Assembly: GCA_020832185.1 (NCBI GenBank)
Contig: JAFIFE010000006.1
Span: 1 to 64,000 of the forward strand
DNA length: 64,000 nucleotides
Source of the DNA: Alkalibacterium sp.
GTDB taxonomy: Bacteria > Bacillota > Bacilli > Lactobacillales > Carnobacteriaceae_A
Direction of reading: 5' to 3'
Part shown: positions 35,581-43,724 of the stretch, piece after piece
Layout of the letters: each line of letters begins with the position of its first letter
Position numbering within the stretch: the stretch's first letter is position 1
Notes under the pieces: generated by a model
Database searches by the model: none
Seen by the model: the letters and a program-made list of their open reading frames with translations, nothing else
Told to the model about the DNA's origin: nothing
Translations under genes and position numbers: made by a program

Positions 35581-35677
35581 TGCAGTAATCTGAAAGGTTA
35601 GTCGCGTCAAATTGCCTCATATATGCCAAATCATTAGAGGTGAATAAAAAGTATTTCATCTATTTTTAGAAATAGTA

Positions 35678-35706
35678 TTGACTTTATCCACTATTTGCGG
35701 TACTAT
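35678..35706 (+). promoter_or_regulatory. Predicted promoter of rplM-rpsI
   Basis: TTGACT (35678-35683), a 17-base spacer and TACTAT (35701-35706) form a good SigA promoter, giving a leader of about 155 bases before rplM. Confidence 0.75.
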
Positions 35707-35734
35707 TTCAAATGGTATTGTTTGCCACCACTAT

Positions 35735-35820
35735 AGGCGTCGGAACCTTATTTTGGAACAAACAACGAGAGTCTTTCCCCTTTATATTAGATCGGTACAT
35801 CTAAAGGTTGGGAAAGCAAT
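35735..35820 (+). promoter_or_regulatory. Probable L13 leader (ribosomal autoregulation structure)
   Basis: CTTTCCC (35775-35781) pairs with GGGAAAG (35812-35818) around an inner TTAGAT/ATCTAA stem. The position in the rplM 5' leader agrees with the known L13 leader of Bacilli, an RNA structure thought to mediate feedback control by L13. A covariance search would confirm it. Confidence 0.6.
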
Positions 35821-35866
35821 GAGTTTAGAAATTGAAATTTTAAATGAAAATTTGGAGGTTAATATC

Positions 35867-36310
35867 GTGCGTACAACATTTATGGCGAATGAAAGCAACA
35901 TCGAACGCAAATGGTATGTAGTCGACGCTACAGACATTCCTTTGGGACGTCTATCAACTGTCGTTGCATCTATCCTACGCGGAAAAAACAAACCTACGTA
36001 TACACCACACGTTGACACGGGTGATCATGTAATCGTATTGAATGCAGGAGCAATTAAATTAACAGGAAATAAAGCAAGCGACAAACTTTATTCTCGTCAC
36101 TCTGGACACCCAGGTGGATTGACTCAAGTTTCAGCTGGAACGATCCGTGCACAAAGACCGGAACGTTTAATTGAACTGTCAATTAAAGGAATGCTTCCAC
36201 ACAATGCATTAGGAAGCAAACAAATTAAAAAATTACACGTATATGCTGGATCAGAGCACAAAAACCAAGCTCAACAGCCAGTTGAACTAGACATCACAAA
36301 CTTGATTTAA
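35867..36310 (+). CDS. rplM: 50S ribosomal protein L13
   Basis: The L13 protein has 147 residues and begins at GTG 35867 ([21 protein letters not shown]) after TTGGAGGTT; the long upstream open frame is leader sequence. Conserved [25 protein letters not shown]-like [11 protein letters not shown] and GMLPHNALG blocks are present. L13 is an early assembly protein of the large subunit. It is 13 bases before rpsI, the usual partner. Confidence 0.96.
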   Translation: MRTTFMANESNIERKWYVVDATDIPLGRLSTVVASILRGKNKPTYTPHVDTGDHVIVLNAGAIKLTGNKASDKLYSRHSGHPGGLTQVSAGTIRAQRPERLIELSIKGMLPHNALGSKQIKKLHVYAGSEHKNQAQQPVELDITNLI

Positions 36311-36323
36311 GGAGGGACATCCA

Positions 36324-36716
36324 TTGGCACAAGTACAATATAAAGCAACCGGTCGTCGTAAAAACTCTACAGCTCGTGTTATTATGACACCAGGTTCTGG
36401 TAAAATTACTTTTAACGGTAAAGATATTACTGAATATATCAACTTCGCACACTTACACTTAGTGGTAAGACAACCATTAGCTATTACTGATACAGTAGAC
36501 AGCTATGATATCTCAATTAATGTTCACGGTGGTGGATTCTCAGGACAAGCAGGCGCTGCTCGTCACGGAATCGCTCGTGCATTATTACAGGTAGACCCTG
36601 AATTCCGCCCAGCATTAAAAGCTGCAGGACTTCTAACACGTGACTCTCGTATGAAAGAGCGTAAAAAACCAGGTCTTAAAAAAGCTCGTAAGTCTCCACA
36701 ATTCTCAAAACGTTAA
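36324..36716 (+). CDS. rpsI: 30S ribosomal protein S9, 3' end supplied by the integrated element
   Basis: The S9 protein has 130 residues and starts at TTG 36324 after AGGAGGG. It has the conserved [30 protein letters not shown] and the basic C-terminal tail [12 protein letters not shown], whose last Arg reaches the P-site tRNA. The last 18 codons (36663-36716) recur at 51556-51609, showing that an element inserted within the 3' end and restored the reading frame with its own copy. The protein is therefore intact although its end is a hybrid. Confidence 0.97.
   Translation: MAQVQYKATGRRKNSTARVIMTPGSGKITFNGKDITEYINFAHLHLVVRQPLAITDTVDSYDISINVHGGGFSGQAGAARHGIARALLQVDPEFRPALKAAGLLTRDSRMKERKKPGLKKARKSPQFSKR
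36663..36716 (+). other. attL: left attachment site in rpsI
   Basis: These 54 bases are repeated at 51556-51609 with two differences, at repeat positions 24 (T/C) and 30 (G/A). Both are synonymous in rpsI (Ala and Lys codons). The 24 bases at the right end are identical and are the likely recombination core. Confidence 0.92.
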
Positions 36717-36739
36717 TTCGTTACTATATCAACGTTTCA

Positions 36740-36772
36740 AGACACTTTCCTTTTTGGAAGGTGTCTTTTTTT
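36740..36772 (+). terminator. Terminator just inside the left end of the element
   Basis: AGACACTTTCC pairs with GGAAGGTGTCT, followed by TTTTTT. It replaces the original rpsI terminator, which is now beyond attR at 51773-51803. Confidence 0.88.
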
Positions 36773-36778
36773 ATGCTC

Positions 36779-36801
36779 GTGACCGAAAACGTGACCGAAA
36801 A
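36779..36801. repeat. Two tandem GTGACCGAAAA repeats, left end (possible integrase arm sites)
   Basis: GTGACCGAAAA occurs at 36779-36789 and 36791-36801, between the integrase stop and attL. The same motif pair lies near the right end at 51446-51468 in the same orientation. Such paired short repeats flanking the core are typical arm-type sites of tyrosine integrases; binding is inferred. Confidence 0.65.
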
Positions 36802-36815
36802 TGCTGGTTTTGGTG

Positions 36816-37991
36816 TTAAAAGTTGACAGCCTCAGCAAACTTATTCGCAGAATTCTCTCGGGCTTTTTCTGTCAAATGTCCATAAACGTCTGCAGTGATA
36901 TTGATGGAAGCATGACCCAGACGTTCCTGGATTTCTTTCATTTCTGTTCCTGCTTCTATCAGAATTGAAGCGTGAGTGTGACGAAACCCATGAGTTGATA
37001 TTGCAGGCAGTTCTGAGTTTAAATCTAAGACCTTTTTTATGATGTTGTCTGGATGACCGGGGTATAAAGCGACATTTATCTTTTCTCTGTAGAACCGACT
37101 AAAGACAAGCTGACCTTTCTGGTTCTGATTAATGCCATAGAGCAACAATTCTTTTGACTGTTCTTTTTTCCATTGTTTCAAAATGTATAGGGTTGTTTCA
37201 TCTACCTTAATGAAACGATTAGACTTTTTGGTTTTTGGAGGAGTAATTTTGTACTCCTTGTTCACGTAGACCATGTTTTTTCTGACGTGAATCGTTTTGT
37301 TCTGAAAGTCAATATCAGACCAGAACAAAGCCATCATTTCACCTTTTCGCATACCAGTAAAAGCCAACACTCTGAACAGAGCTACTTCTTTTAAAGTAAA
37401 GTGATTCGACAATACTTCAAAGAAAGTTTTCAACTGTGAAGGAGTATAAAACTGAGCAGAAGCATCCTCTGTTAATTCTGCATAACTAATCCTTTTCTTT
37501 GGCATTTCTATATGCATCATTGGGTTGTCAGTTACATATCTCAATTTCACAGCATGAGCAAGAACTCTTTGTACTGCTGATTTGAGAACCTTGAAGTTTA
37601 CATAGTAGGCGCTCCATTCATTAACTGCAAGTTGACAGTCCCTCAAACCAATCTTTTTAATATTTAGATCTCCAAAGACCGGCAAGATATATTTTTTGAA
37701 TTGTGTCTTTGTTCGATCATAGGTTGTGTCGTTCACTTTATTCTTATATCCCATGTCCCATTCGCGGTAAACTTCTTCAAACGTGACAACTCTCCTATCA
37801 GACACCTCATAAGAATGGTTCTTCAGATTCAATTTCAATTTTGCCAATTCGAACTCTGCTTCTTCACTGCTTTTGAATCCACGTTTAACTATTTCTCGTG
37901 GAATGCCGGGCTTTCGATATTTCCCAGTATAGTGTGAAAACCAGTATGTTTTTTCCCCTGTAGCTGTTTTGTATTCTTTGATCTTAGTCAT
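36816..37991 (-). CDS. int: Tyrosine-type site-specific integrase
   Basis: The 391-residue recombinase catalyses insertion and excision at rpsI. The catalytic set is complete: Arg215 (TGMRKGEM), His334 and Arg337 (THGFRHTH), His360 (LGHASI) and Tyr370 (ADVYGHL). An N-terminal arm-binding region (TGKYRKPGIPREIVKRGFKS) and a central core-binding SAM-like domain (~70-165) precede the catalytic domain. It lies beside attL and reads towards it, as is usual for ICE and phage integrases. Confidence 0.95.
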   Translation of the reverse strand: MTKIKEYKTATGEKTYWFSHYTGKYRKPGIPREIVKRGFKSSEEAEFELAKLKLNLKNHSYEVSDRRVVTFEEVYREWDMGYKNKVNDTTYDRTKTQFKKYILPVFGDLNIKKIGLRDCQLAVNEWSAYYVNFKVLKSAVQRVLAHAVKLRYVTDNPMMHIEMPKKRISYAELTEDASAQFYTPSQLKTFFEVLSNHFTLKEVALFRVLAFTGMRKGEMMALFWSDIDFQNKTIHVRKNMVYVNKEYKITPPKTKKSNRFIKVDETTLYILKQWKKEQSKELLLYGINQNQKGQLVFSRFYREKINVALYPGHPDNIIKKVLDLNSELPAISTHGFRHTHASILIEAGTEMKEIQERLGHASINITADVYGHLTEKARENSANKFAEAVNF

Positions 37992-38017
37992 AAGAATCCC
38001 TCACTTATTAGTTTTTG

Positions 38018-38031
38018 ATCCCACAATAGGA
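38018..38031. repeat. 14-bp sequence repeated in inverted orientation near attR
   Basis: GATCCCACAATAGG lies 27-40 bases upstream of the integrase start. Its exact reverse complement CCTATTGTGGGATC occurs at 51403-51416. It may be an integrase/excisionase-binding or regulatory site. Confidence 0.6.
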
Positions 38032-38234
38032 TTGATAAACTATGATAAGTGAATCTTCAATAAAATATTACAGTTTCTGTCGAACCTCGTCTGAGGTATT
38101 AAATTACTGATGCCATCTCCTTTCTTGTATTGTATTCGATTGAATAGAGGTAAGACAAGGTTAAACATCTCAAAAGTAATTTTTCATGAATAATCATCAT
38201 ATAATGCTGCAAATAAACTATGAGGTGATTGATT

Positions 38235-38516
38235 ATGACTGATGCTATGACCGCTTTAATTTTGGAAATGAAGAAAGAAATCAGAGAAGAAATAAAAAGA
38301 GAACTCATGGATGAAATAGAGTCTCAAAGAAGTGCGACAAAGATTTGGATGAATAAGAAGGAAACAGCGGCTTATTTGGGAGTTAGTGTAAACACCTTTA
38401 ATAAGTATTTGAATCAGTATCCCAGATTTCCTTTTAGTAATATAGCTGGGGCAAAGAGGTACAATGTGAGGAATGTGGACGAATTTATTGAGATAACAGG
38501 CATGATGAATAAATAA
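38235..38516 (+). CDS. Excisionase-like helix-turn-helix DNA-binding protein
   Basis: The 93-residue protein starts at ATG 38235, six bases after GAGGTGA. After a charged N-terminal helix (EMKKEIREEIKRELMDEIES), a MerR/excisionase-type winged helix follows (MNKKETAAYLGVSVNTFNKYL, then FSNIAGAKRYNVRNVDEFI). Proteins of this type direct excision of integrative elements. It is divergent from the integrase gene, as expected for a recombination-directionality module. Confidence 0.8.
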   Translation: MTDAMTALILEMKKEIREEIKRELMDEIESQRSATKIWMNKKETAAYLGVSVNTFNKYLNQYPRFPFSNIAGAKRYNVRNVDEFIEITGMMNK

Positions 38517-38667
38517 AAATGGCTGAAGAGTTCATACATTTAGTCGGTGTATGAACTTATAGGTATGTCAGGCAGAATGGAACGATTTAGGCAGGATAAA
38601 AGGCCGAAATAACCACAGAGTAAACAGTTGAAATAGACAGTCATAACTGTAGAATAAAGGTAAGTAT

Positions 38668-38985
38668 TTGATAGTCGAATCAGTTAAGAATTTGAGTATA
38701 CGAATGAAGTTTGCATCCAAAGAGTTGATAGGAGAAGGTGTAAGAATAGTATTATATAAAATAACTATTCGAAAGAAAAATAATGAGTACCAAATAACCA
38801 TTCCTCCAAGGATCGTTGAGATGTTAAAAGAATCAGAAGAAGATAGACTGATAAAGGAACATACTCATCAGATCAAGGTAAAGGGTATTAATATTGATGG
38901 GGATCGAACGGACGCTTTTACAGAATCTGTCATAGAAGGGATGAATAAGTATCATGATGCTCTTAAGAATCTGGTTAACCGATGA
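38668..38985 (+). CDS. Small hypothetical protein of the element
   Basis: The protein has 105 residues from TTG 38668, or 93 from ATG 38704 (MKFASKELIGEG); neither start has a strong ribosome binding site. It is Lys/Glu/Ile-rich with a segment YQITIPPRIVEMLKE that loosely recalls antitoxin-type swapped-hairpin proteins, but no family is claimed. It ends before a strong bidirectional terminator at 39027-39056. Position between the excisionase and rep genes suggests a replication or control role. Confidence 0.5.
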   Translation: MIVESVKNLSIRMKFASKELIGEGVRIVLYKITIRKKNNEYQITIPPRIVEMLKESEEDRLIKEHTHQIKVKGINIDGDRTDAFTESVIEGMNKYHDALKNLVNR

Positions 38986-39026
38986 ACCATATGTAAATAC
39001 ATCAAAGTAGGATGCAATAATATATG

Positions 39027-39056
39027 AAAAAGCACTCATTCGATTGAGTGCTTTTT
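39027..39056. terminator. Bidirectional terminator
   Basis: AAAAAGCACTCA and TGAGTGCTTTTT form a perfect 12-bp stem with a 6-base loop. Confidence 0.88.
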
Positions 39057-39239
39057 GTTGCAGTATTTGAAATATGATTAGTTTGAATCGAATGATCTTC
39101 AATAGGTACATGACTTCTCCAACAAGAATAGCAATGTTTTTCTCATCGGAAGTCACTCTGGGTTGATATACGTAGCAAGTGAAAAATAATTGAAGTAACG
39201 CATTGAAATCCGGAAATGATTGTATCTGAGAATTGAAAA

Positions 39240-39305
39240 AGTCGCCACAACTGATGTTGACGCATCAGAAAGACAGTGGCGACTCTCACCTCAACTCAGA
39301 GGTGA
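39240..39305. other. Cruciform-like inverted repeats, candidate replication/transfer origin
   Basis: Two nested and one adjacent perfect inverted repeats occur: AGTCGCCAC/GTGGCGACT (39240-39248 and 39276-39284), CTGATG/CATCAG inside it (39251-39268), and TCACCTC/GAGGTGA (39286-39305). They lie in a 490-bp noncoding stretch (38986-39477) downstream of the HUH rep gene. Structured sites of this kind are typical double-strand or transfer origins nicked by such proteins; the nick site is not known. No other gene is seen in this stretch. Confidence 0.5.
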
Positions 39306-39477
39306 TGACTATGGACTAAAGAATATCAAAAATTTGAATAATATTCAACTGTAATCCCTGTCATGAAAGGAATGTATCCCATGATTACGACTTCTTGATG
39401 AATGCTGCTATGTTAAGCGTAGCATATGGTCGTTAAGTGTATATATAATCAAGGGGAGGGATAAGGAGTTTAAGAAG

Positions 39478-40410
39478 CTACTCCTTTCGGGTAAATTGAA
39501 TTTGTCTTTGAAGCAGAGCAAAATTGTCATTGTAGAGAAGGAAAGAATTATCCCAGTTTTTCTCATAATCTGATCCATACCGATTTTTACATTCCGCATA
39601 AGTCATGTAAAGTTTTGGCGGTTTTTTGATTCCTTTTGAATAGGAATAAATTTTACAGTTGAGAGGATAAAGATCCAATCGTTTATTTTTAGCAATGGCG
39701 GTTGTCGACATACTATCCGCCATGGATTCGATTTCTTCTCCATTTTCATCAACCGCAATATCCATCAAATGTTTTGTTAGGTAAACAGCCAACTGATTCA
39801 CTTCTTCAATAGCTTTAACATGCACAAAACCAAGTTTCCATTTTTCTGCAATCAAGTCAGTCCATTCATTAATAGAGTGAGGTAGACTGATAGAAGAGTT
39901 GGCTGCAAAGTACTTAAACAGAACATGCATGTGCCAATTACCAGAAAGGTGAGGTTCTCGAACGACGATATAGTCAAATGTTACATTCTTCTTGAACTGA
40001 GTGGCCAACCTCCGTATGAAATTTCGAAAATGTTTATTGAGATCAGTGTGATTTTCCACTGCTTTTCTGTACGTCAAAGTGATGAAAAGCTCATTGCTAT
40101 CCCCTTCAAAGGAATTCAAGATCAACCAGTTGAGTTCTCTCTTCGTGCGGTAAAAGGTTGTTTCGTTTTCTACCCTCTTCACTTTGTGGCGATAGTTTTT
40201 GACAGTTTTTGATACAGGGTCAAGGTATGTATCCTTTGTCAATCGCTTTACTGGCTCGTATTCTTGTTTAGCTATTGTAGTACCAGTACCATTCGATGAC
40301 GTTTCTTTATTTTTCTCAGTGTAGCGGATATCTACATTACGTTGTGTTGGAATCACTTTGACATAATCAGTATCCAGTATAGTTAGTTCATTGACGTCCT
40401 TTTTATTCAT
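39478..40410 (-). CDS. Rolling-circle replication initiator-like HUH endonuclease
   Basis: The 310-residue protein has the three Rep motifs in order: motif 1 LFITLTY (residues 108-114), the metal-binding HUH motif HMH (160-162 in GNWHMHVLFKY) and motif 3 with Tyr210 and Lys213 (AVYLTKHL). It would nick a specific strand and start rolling-circle replication or mobilisation of the excised circle. ATG follows GGAGGAG on the minus strand. It diverges from hsdM, with 253 bases between. Confidence 0.82.
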   Translation of the reverse strand: MNKKDVNELTILDTDYVKVIPTQRNVDIRYTEKNKETSSNGTGTTIAKQEYEPVKRLTKDTYLDPVSKTVKNYRHKVKRVENETTFYRTKRELNWLILNSFEGDSNELFITLTYRKAVENHTDLNKHFRNFIRRLATQFKKNVTFDYIVVREPHLSGNWHMHVLFKYFAANSSISLPHSINEWTDLIAEKWKLGFVHVKAIEEVNQLAVYLTKHLMDIAVDENGEEIESMADSMSTTAIAKNKRLDLYPLNCKIYSYSKGIKKPPKLYMTYAECKNRYGSDYEKNWDNSFLLYNDNFALLQRQIQFTRKE

Positions 40411-40663
40411 GTGTTACTCCTCCTTCTTCTTTTCTTGTTATAGAAGAAAGGGGGCAAAACTATTCCTTTTCATTAGCTTATGTAGTTCGAGCTAAGATTA
40501 TCAGCATGTAATGTGGTAAATACTTGAATAGTCGATTCTTTTTTTGTTTGTAGAGGAGGTTCAACTACAGAATTGCAGGCGTTTTTGTTGTGATGAAATA
40601 AATCCGTGAAAGTGATATCATTAAAGAGCATGCAATTATTGAAATAAGAAAGAGGTAGTACTT

Positions 40664-42448
40664 ATGAACGAAACAGCTCGACACCTACAAACCAACATAA
40701 ATATCCAAGAAAAATCTAACCTAATTTGGAATAATGCCGAAATACTAAGAGGATTGTACAAGCCTCACGAGTATGGAGAAGTAATATTACCCATGACAGT
40801 TATCAAACGATTCCACGATACTTTATTACCTACATTGGAACAGGTTCATGAAACTTATGAGGAGTACAAAACCTTTGAAGTATTAGAGCCCTTCCTGCTC
40901 GATGCTACTGGAGGCTATTCTTTTTACAATACAAGTAAGTTTACCTTTACGTCACTACTATCGGCTCCTGAGCATATTGAAGAAAATTTCCGAGCCTACC
41001 TGAACGGATTTTCCGACAATGTACAAGATGTTCTGGAACATTTTGAGTTCGAAAATCATATCAGCCGATTAGCCAATAACGATAAGCTCTTTTATGTTAT
41101 ACAAGAATTCAATAAACCAGCTGCCTATATGGGCGCAGATAAGATTTCCAGTACCGACATGGGATACATATTTGAAGACTTGGTGAGACGTTTTTCTGAA
41201 TCCTATAATGAAGAAGCCGGGGAACACTTTACCAGTCGAGACATCATATACTTGATGACTGACATTTTGTTGGCAGAGGATAAGAATATGCTGATGGATT
41301 ATGGTGTGGTCAAAACTGTCTATGACCAGACAATGGGCACTTCTCAGATGTTGAGTGCCATGACTGAACGTTTACAGGAATTTGATAGGGATGCAGAAGT
41401 TACCACATTCGGACAAGAGATTAATCCATTGACATATGCGATTGCTAAAGCAGATACGATGATTCGCGGAGGAAACCCAGGCAACATGAAGCTGGGTAAT
41501 ACGCTAACTGAAGATGGGTTCCCAGGGTATACATTTGACTATTGTATATCCAATCCTCCTTTCGGTGTGGACTGGAAGAGCTCCTATAAGAAAGTGAAGG
41601 CAGAACATGACGAGGGAGAGAATGGACGCTTTACTCCGGGCCTTCCACGTAAGAGTGATGGACAGCTGCTTTTCACCTTAAATGCCTTGAAGAAGCTAAA
41701 AGATGATGGACGTATGGCGATTATTCACAATGGATCTGCTTTATTTAGTGGGGCAGCAGGAAGTGGAGAGTCTGAAATACGTCGTTACGCAATTGAGAAT
41801 GATTGGTTGGATGCGATTGTTCAACTACCTGGGGACAGTTTCTACAACACTGGTATCACAACTTACATCTGGATTTACAGCAAAGACAAACCTCTACACC
41901 GTGTAGGAAAAGTTCAACTGATTGATGCCAGTGAGATGTATGATAAACGCCGAAAGAGTATTGGAAGTAAGCGAGTAGACATCACTGAAGATTGTCGAGA
42001 AATCATTGTACAGGCCTATGGCGAGTTCATGGATAAAGAGTATGTGATGGATGGCCGTCGTGTAGATTCTAAAATAATGAATAATGAAGCCTTTGGCTTC
42101 AGTAAAGTGACCGTTGAAAGTCCTGAACGAGACGAACAAGGGAATATAATTCTTAAAAAAGGCAAGCCAAAAGCGGATAAAAACTTGAGAGACACCGAAG
42201 ATATTCCTTTGACAGAAGACATTGACGAGTACTTTGATAGAGAAATCAAGCCATTCAATTCAGAAGCCTGGATTGATAAAAAGAAAACGAAAGTAGGTTA
42301 CGAGATTCCTTTTACTCGTTTATTCTATAAATATCAAGCACCTGAAAAGTCAGAAGAGATTGCAAAACGTATCTCCGAAATAGAAGCACGTATTGTGAAG
42401 AGCTTTGAAGCCCTCTCTGGTGAGGAAGTTGATGTAGATGGAGAATAG
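40664..42448 (+). CDS. hsdM: Type I restriction-modification methyltransferase subunit HsdM
   Basis: The 594-residue subunit has the N-terminal HsdM helical domain, EEAGEHFTSRDIIYLMTDIL before the SAM-binding region, and the catalytic N6-adenine motif NPPF at residues 297-300. Motif I reads DQTMGTSQML around 222-231 where many HsdM have DPTMGTGGML; this may be a subfamily form. With HsdS it methylates the recognition sequence, with HsdR it restricts unmodified DNA. It overlaps hsdS by 11 bases. Confidence 0.94.
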   Translation: MNETARHLQTNINIQEKSNLIWNNAEILRGLYKPHEYGEVILPMTVIKRFHDTLLPTLEQVHETYEEYKTFEVLEPFLLDATGGYSFYNTSKFTFTSLLSAPEHIEENFRAYLNGFSDNVQDVLEHFEFENHISRLANNDKLFYVIQEFNKPAAYMGADKISSTDMGYIFEDLVRRFSESYNEEAGEHFTSRDIIYLMTDILLAEDKNMLMDYGVVKTVYDQTMGTSQMLSAMTERLQEFDRDAEVTTFGQEINPLTYAIAKADTMIRGGNPGNMKLGNTLTEDGFPGYTFDYCISNPPFGVDWKSSYKKVKAEHDEGENGRFTPGLPRKSDGQLLFTLNALKKLKDDGRMAIIHNGSALFSGAAGSGESEIRRYAIENDWLDAIVQLPGDSFYNTGITTYIWIYSKDKPLHRVGKVQLIDASEMYDKRRKSIGSKRVDITEDCREIIVQAYGEFMDKEYVMDGRRVDSKIMNNEAFGFSKVTVESPERDEQGNIILKKGKPKADKNLRDTEDIPLTEDIDEYFDREIKPFNSEAWIDKKKTKVGYEIPFTRLFYKYQAPEKSEEIAKRISEIEARIVKSFEALSGEEVDVDGE

Positions 42449-43724
42449 AGTGATGAGAAATAGTGGAGTAGAGTGGATAGGGGAAATTCCTAATGAGTGG
42501 AAAGTTATGAGTAGCAAGTATTTATACTCAATTCAAAAAGGGAAAATACCTAAAACAGTTGAGCAGAAAGTAGATGAACAATTTGTTCCGTATGTATCAA
42601 TGGAATATCAACGAAGAGAGATCCAGCCAAAAGAGTATGCTCATATTGATGACGGTGTTTATGCTAATAAGAATGACATAGCAGTGCTATGGGATGGTGC
42701 GAATGCAGGAGAATTTTTCAGATCTAAAAGAGGAGTAATTTCTTCAACAGTGGCATTGTTAAAAGAGAATAGCAATATAAATAAAGAGTATCTTTTCTTT
42801 GGATTGAAGGCATTTGAAGATAATTTGAGAGCTCTTACTGTAGGTATGGGAATACCACATGTAAATAGTGAGGTAATAAAAAATATAAAAATACCATTAC
42901 CTACAAAAAATGAACAGCAAAAGATTGCTGCTTTCCTTGATGAAAAAGTGGACCATATTGATAACATCATCGAAGACACAAAGCAATCGATTGAGAACCT
43001 AAAAGCCTACAAACAGTCTCTCATTACAGAAACAGTCACCAAAGGACTGGATCCTGATGTGGAGATGAAGGATAGTGGGATTGAATGGATTGGGAAAATA
43101 CCAAGCCATTGGGATCTAAGAAAATTAAAAAAATTAACAAGTAAAATTGGAAGTGGAAAAACACCAAGAGGAGGAGGTAATGTTTATACAGATAAAGGAA
43201 TTCTCTTCCTAAGAAGTCAAAATGTTTATGAGACTGGTTTATATCTAAATAAAGCGACTTTTATTTCAGATGAAATAGATAAATCAATGATAAATACAAG
43301 AGTATACGCAAATGATGTTTTATTAAATATTACAGGTGCCTCAATTGGAAGGGCTTGTGTTTATCCAAACGATATGGAGACACATGCTAACGTTAATCAA
43401 CATGTTTGCATTATCAGACCGGTACAAGATTTTATTTTGCCTTATTATCTTTTCTATTATTTAATATCTCATGTGGGAAAGAATTATGTTAATTACTATC
43501 AAACTGGTGGAAACAGAGAAGGACTAAATTTTGAACAGATTGGTGATTTTACAATACCTTCTTTTTCGATTGAAGAACAGAATAACATTGTGAACTTTCT
43601 TAATGAAAGAACTTATCAAATGGATCAAGTGATAAACAGAAAAGAACAACTTGTCTCAGAATTGGAGATATACAAAAAATCAATGATATACGAATGCGTC
43701 ACTGGTAAGAAGGAGGTCATGTAA
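42438..43724 (+). CDS. hsdS: Type I restriction-modification specificity subunit HsdS
   Basis: The 428-residue protein has two target-recognition domains that each start with a matching SGVEWIG/SGIEWIG segment (residues ~6 and ~213), separated by conserved helices (ETVTKGLDPDVEMKDSG) and ended by another helical region. Each domain reads one half of a bipartite target, which cannot be predicted here. Start is ATG 42438 inside hsdM; a second ATG at 42453 is possible. It overlaps hsdR by one base (TAATG). Confidence 0.93.
   Translation: MENRVMRNSGVEWIGEIPNEWKVMSSKYLYSIQKGKIPKTVEQKVDEQFVPYVSMEYQRREIQPKEYAHIDDGVYANKNDIAVLWDGANAGEFFRSKRGVISSTVALLKENSNINKEYLFFGLKAFEDNLRALTVGMGIPHVNSEVIKNIKIPLPTKNEQQKIAAFLDEKVDHIDNIIEDTKQSIENLKAYKQSLITETVTKGLDPDVEMKDSGIEWIGKIPSHWDLRKLKKLTSKIGSGKTPRGGGNVYTDKGILFLRSQNVYETGLYLNKATFISDEIDKSMINTRVYANDVLLNITGASIGRACVYPNDMETHANVNQHVCIIRPVQDFILPYYLFYYLISHVGKNYVNYYQTGGNREGLNFEQIGDFTIPSFSIEEQNNIVNFLNERTYQMDQVINRKEQLVSELEIYKKSMIYECVTGKKEVM

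Noticed and set aside
35678-35866. N-terminal extension of L13
   Set aside because: The frame is open, but it overlaps the promoter and L13 leader; the GTG at 35867 has a good ribosome binding site and gives the family length.
38833-39156. A 107-codon minus-strand frame in the element
   Set aside because: It runs through the perfect bidirectional terminator at 39027-39056 and overlaps the better plus-strand gene.
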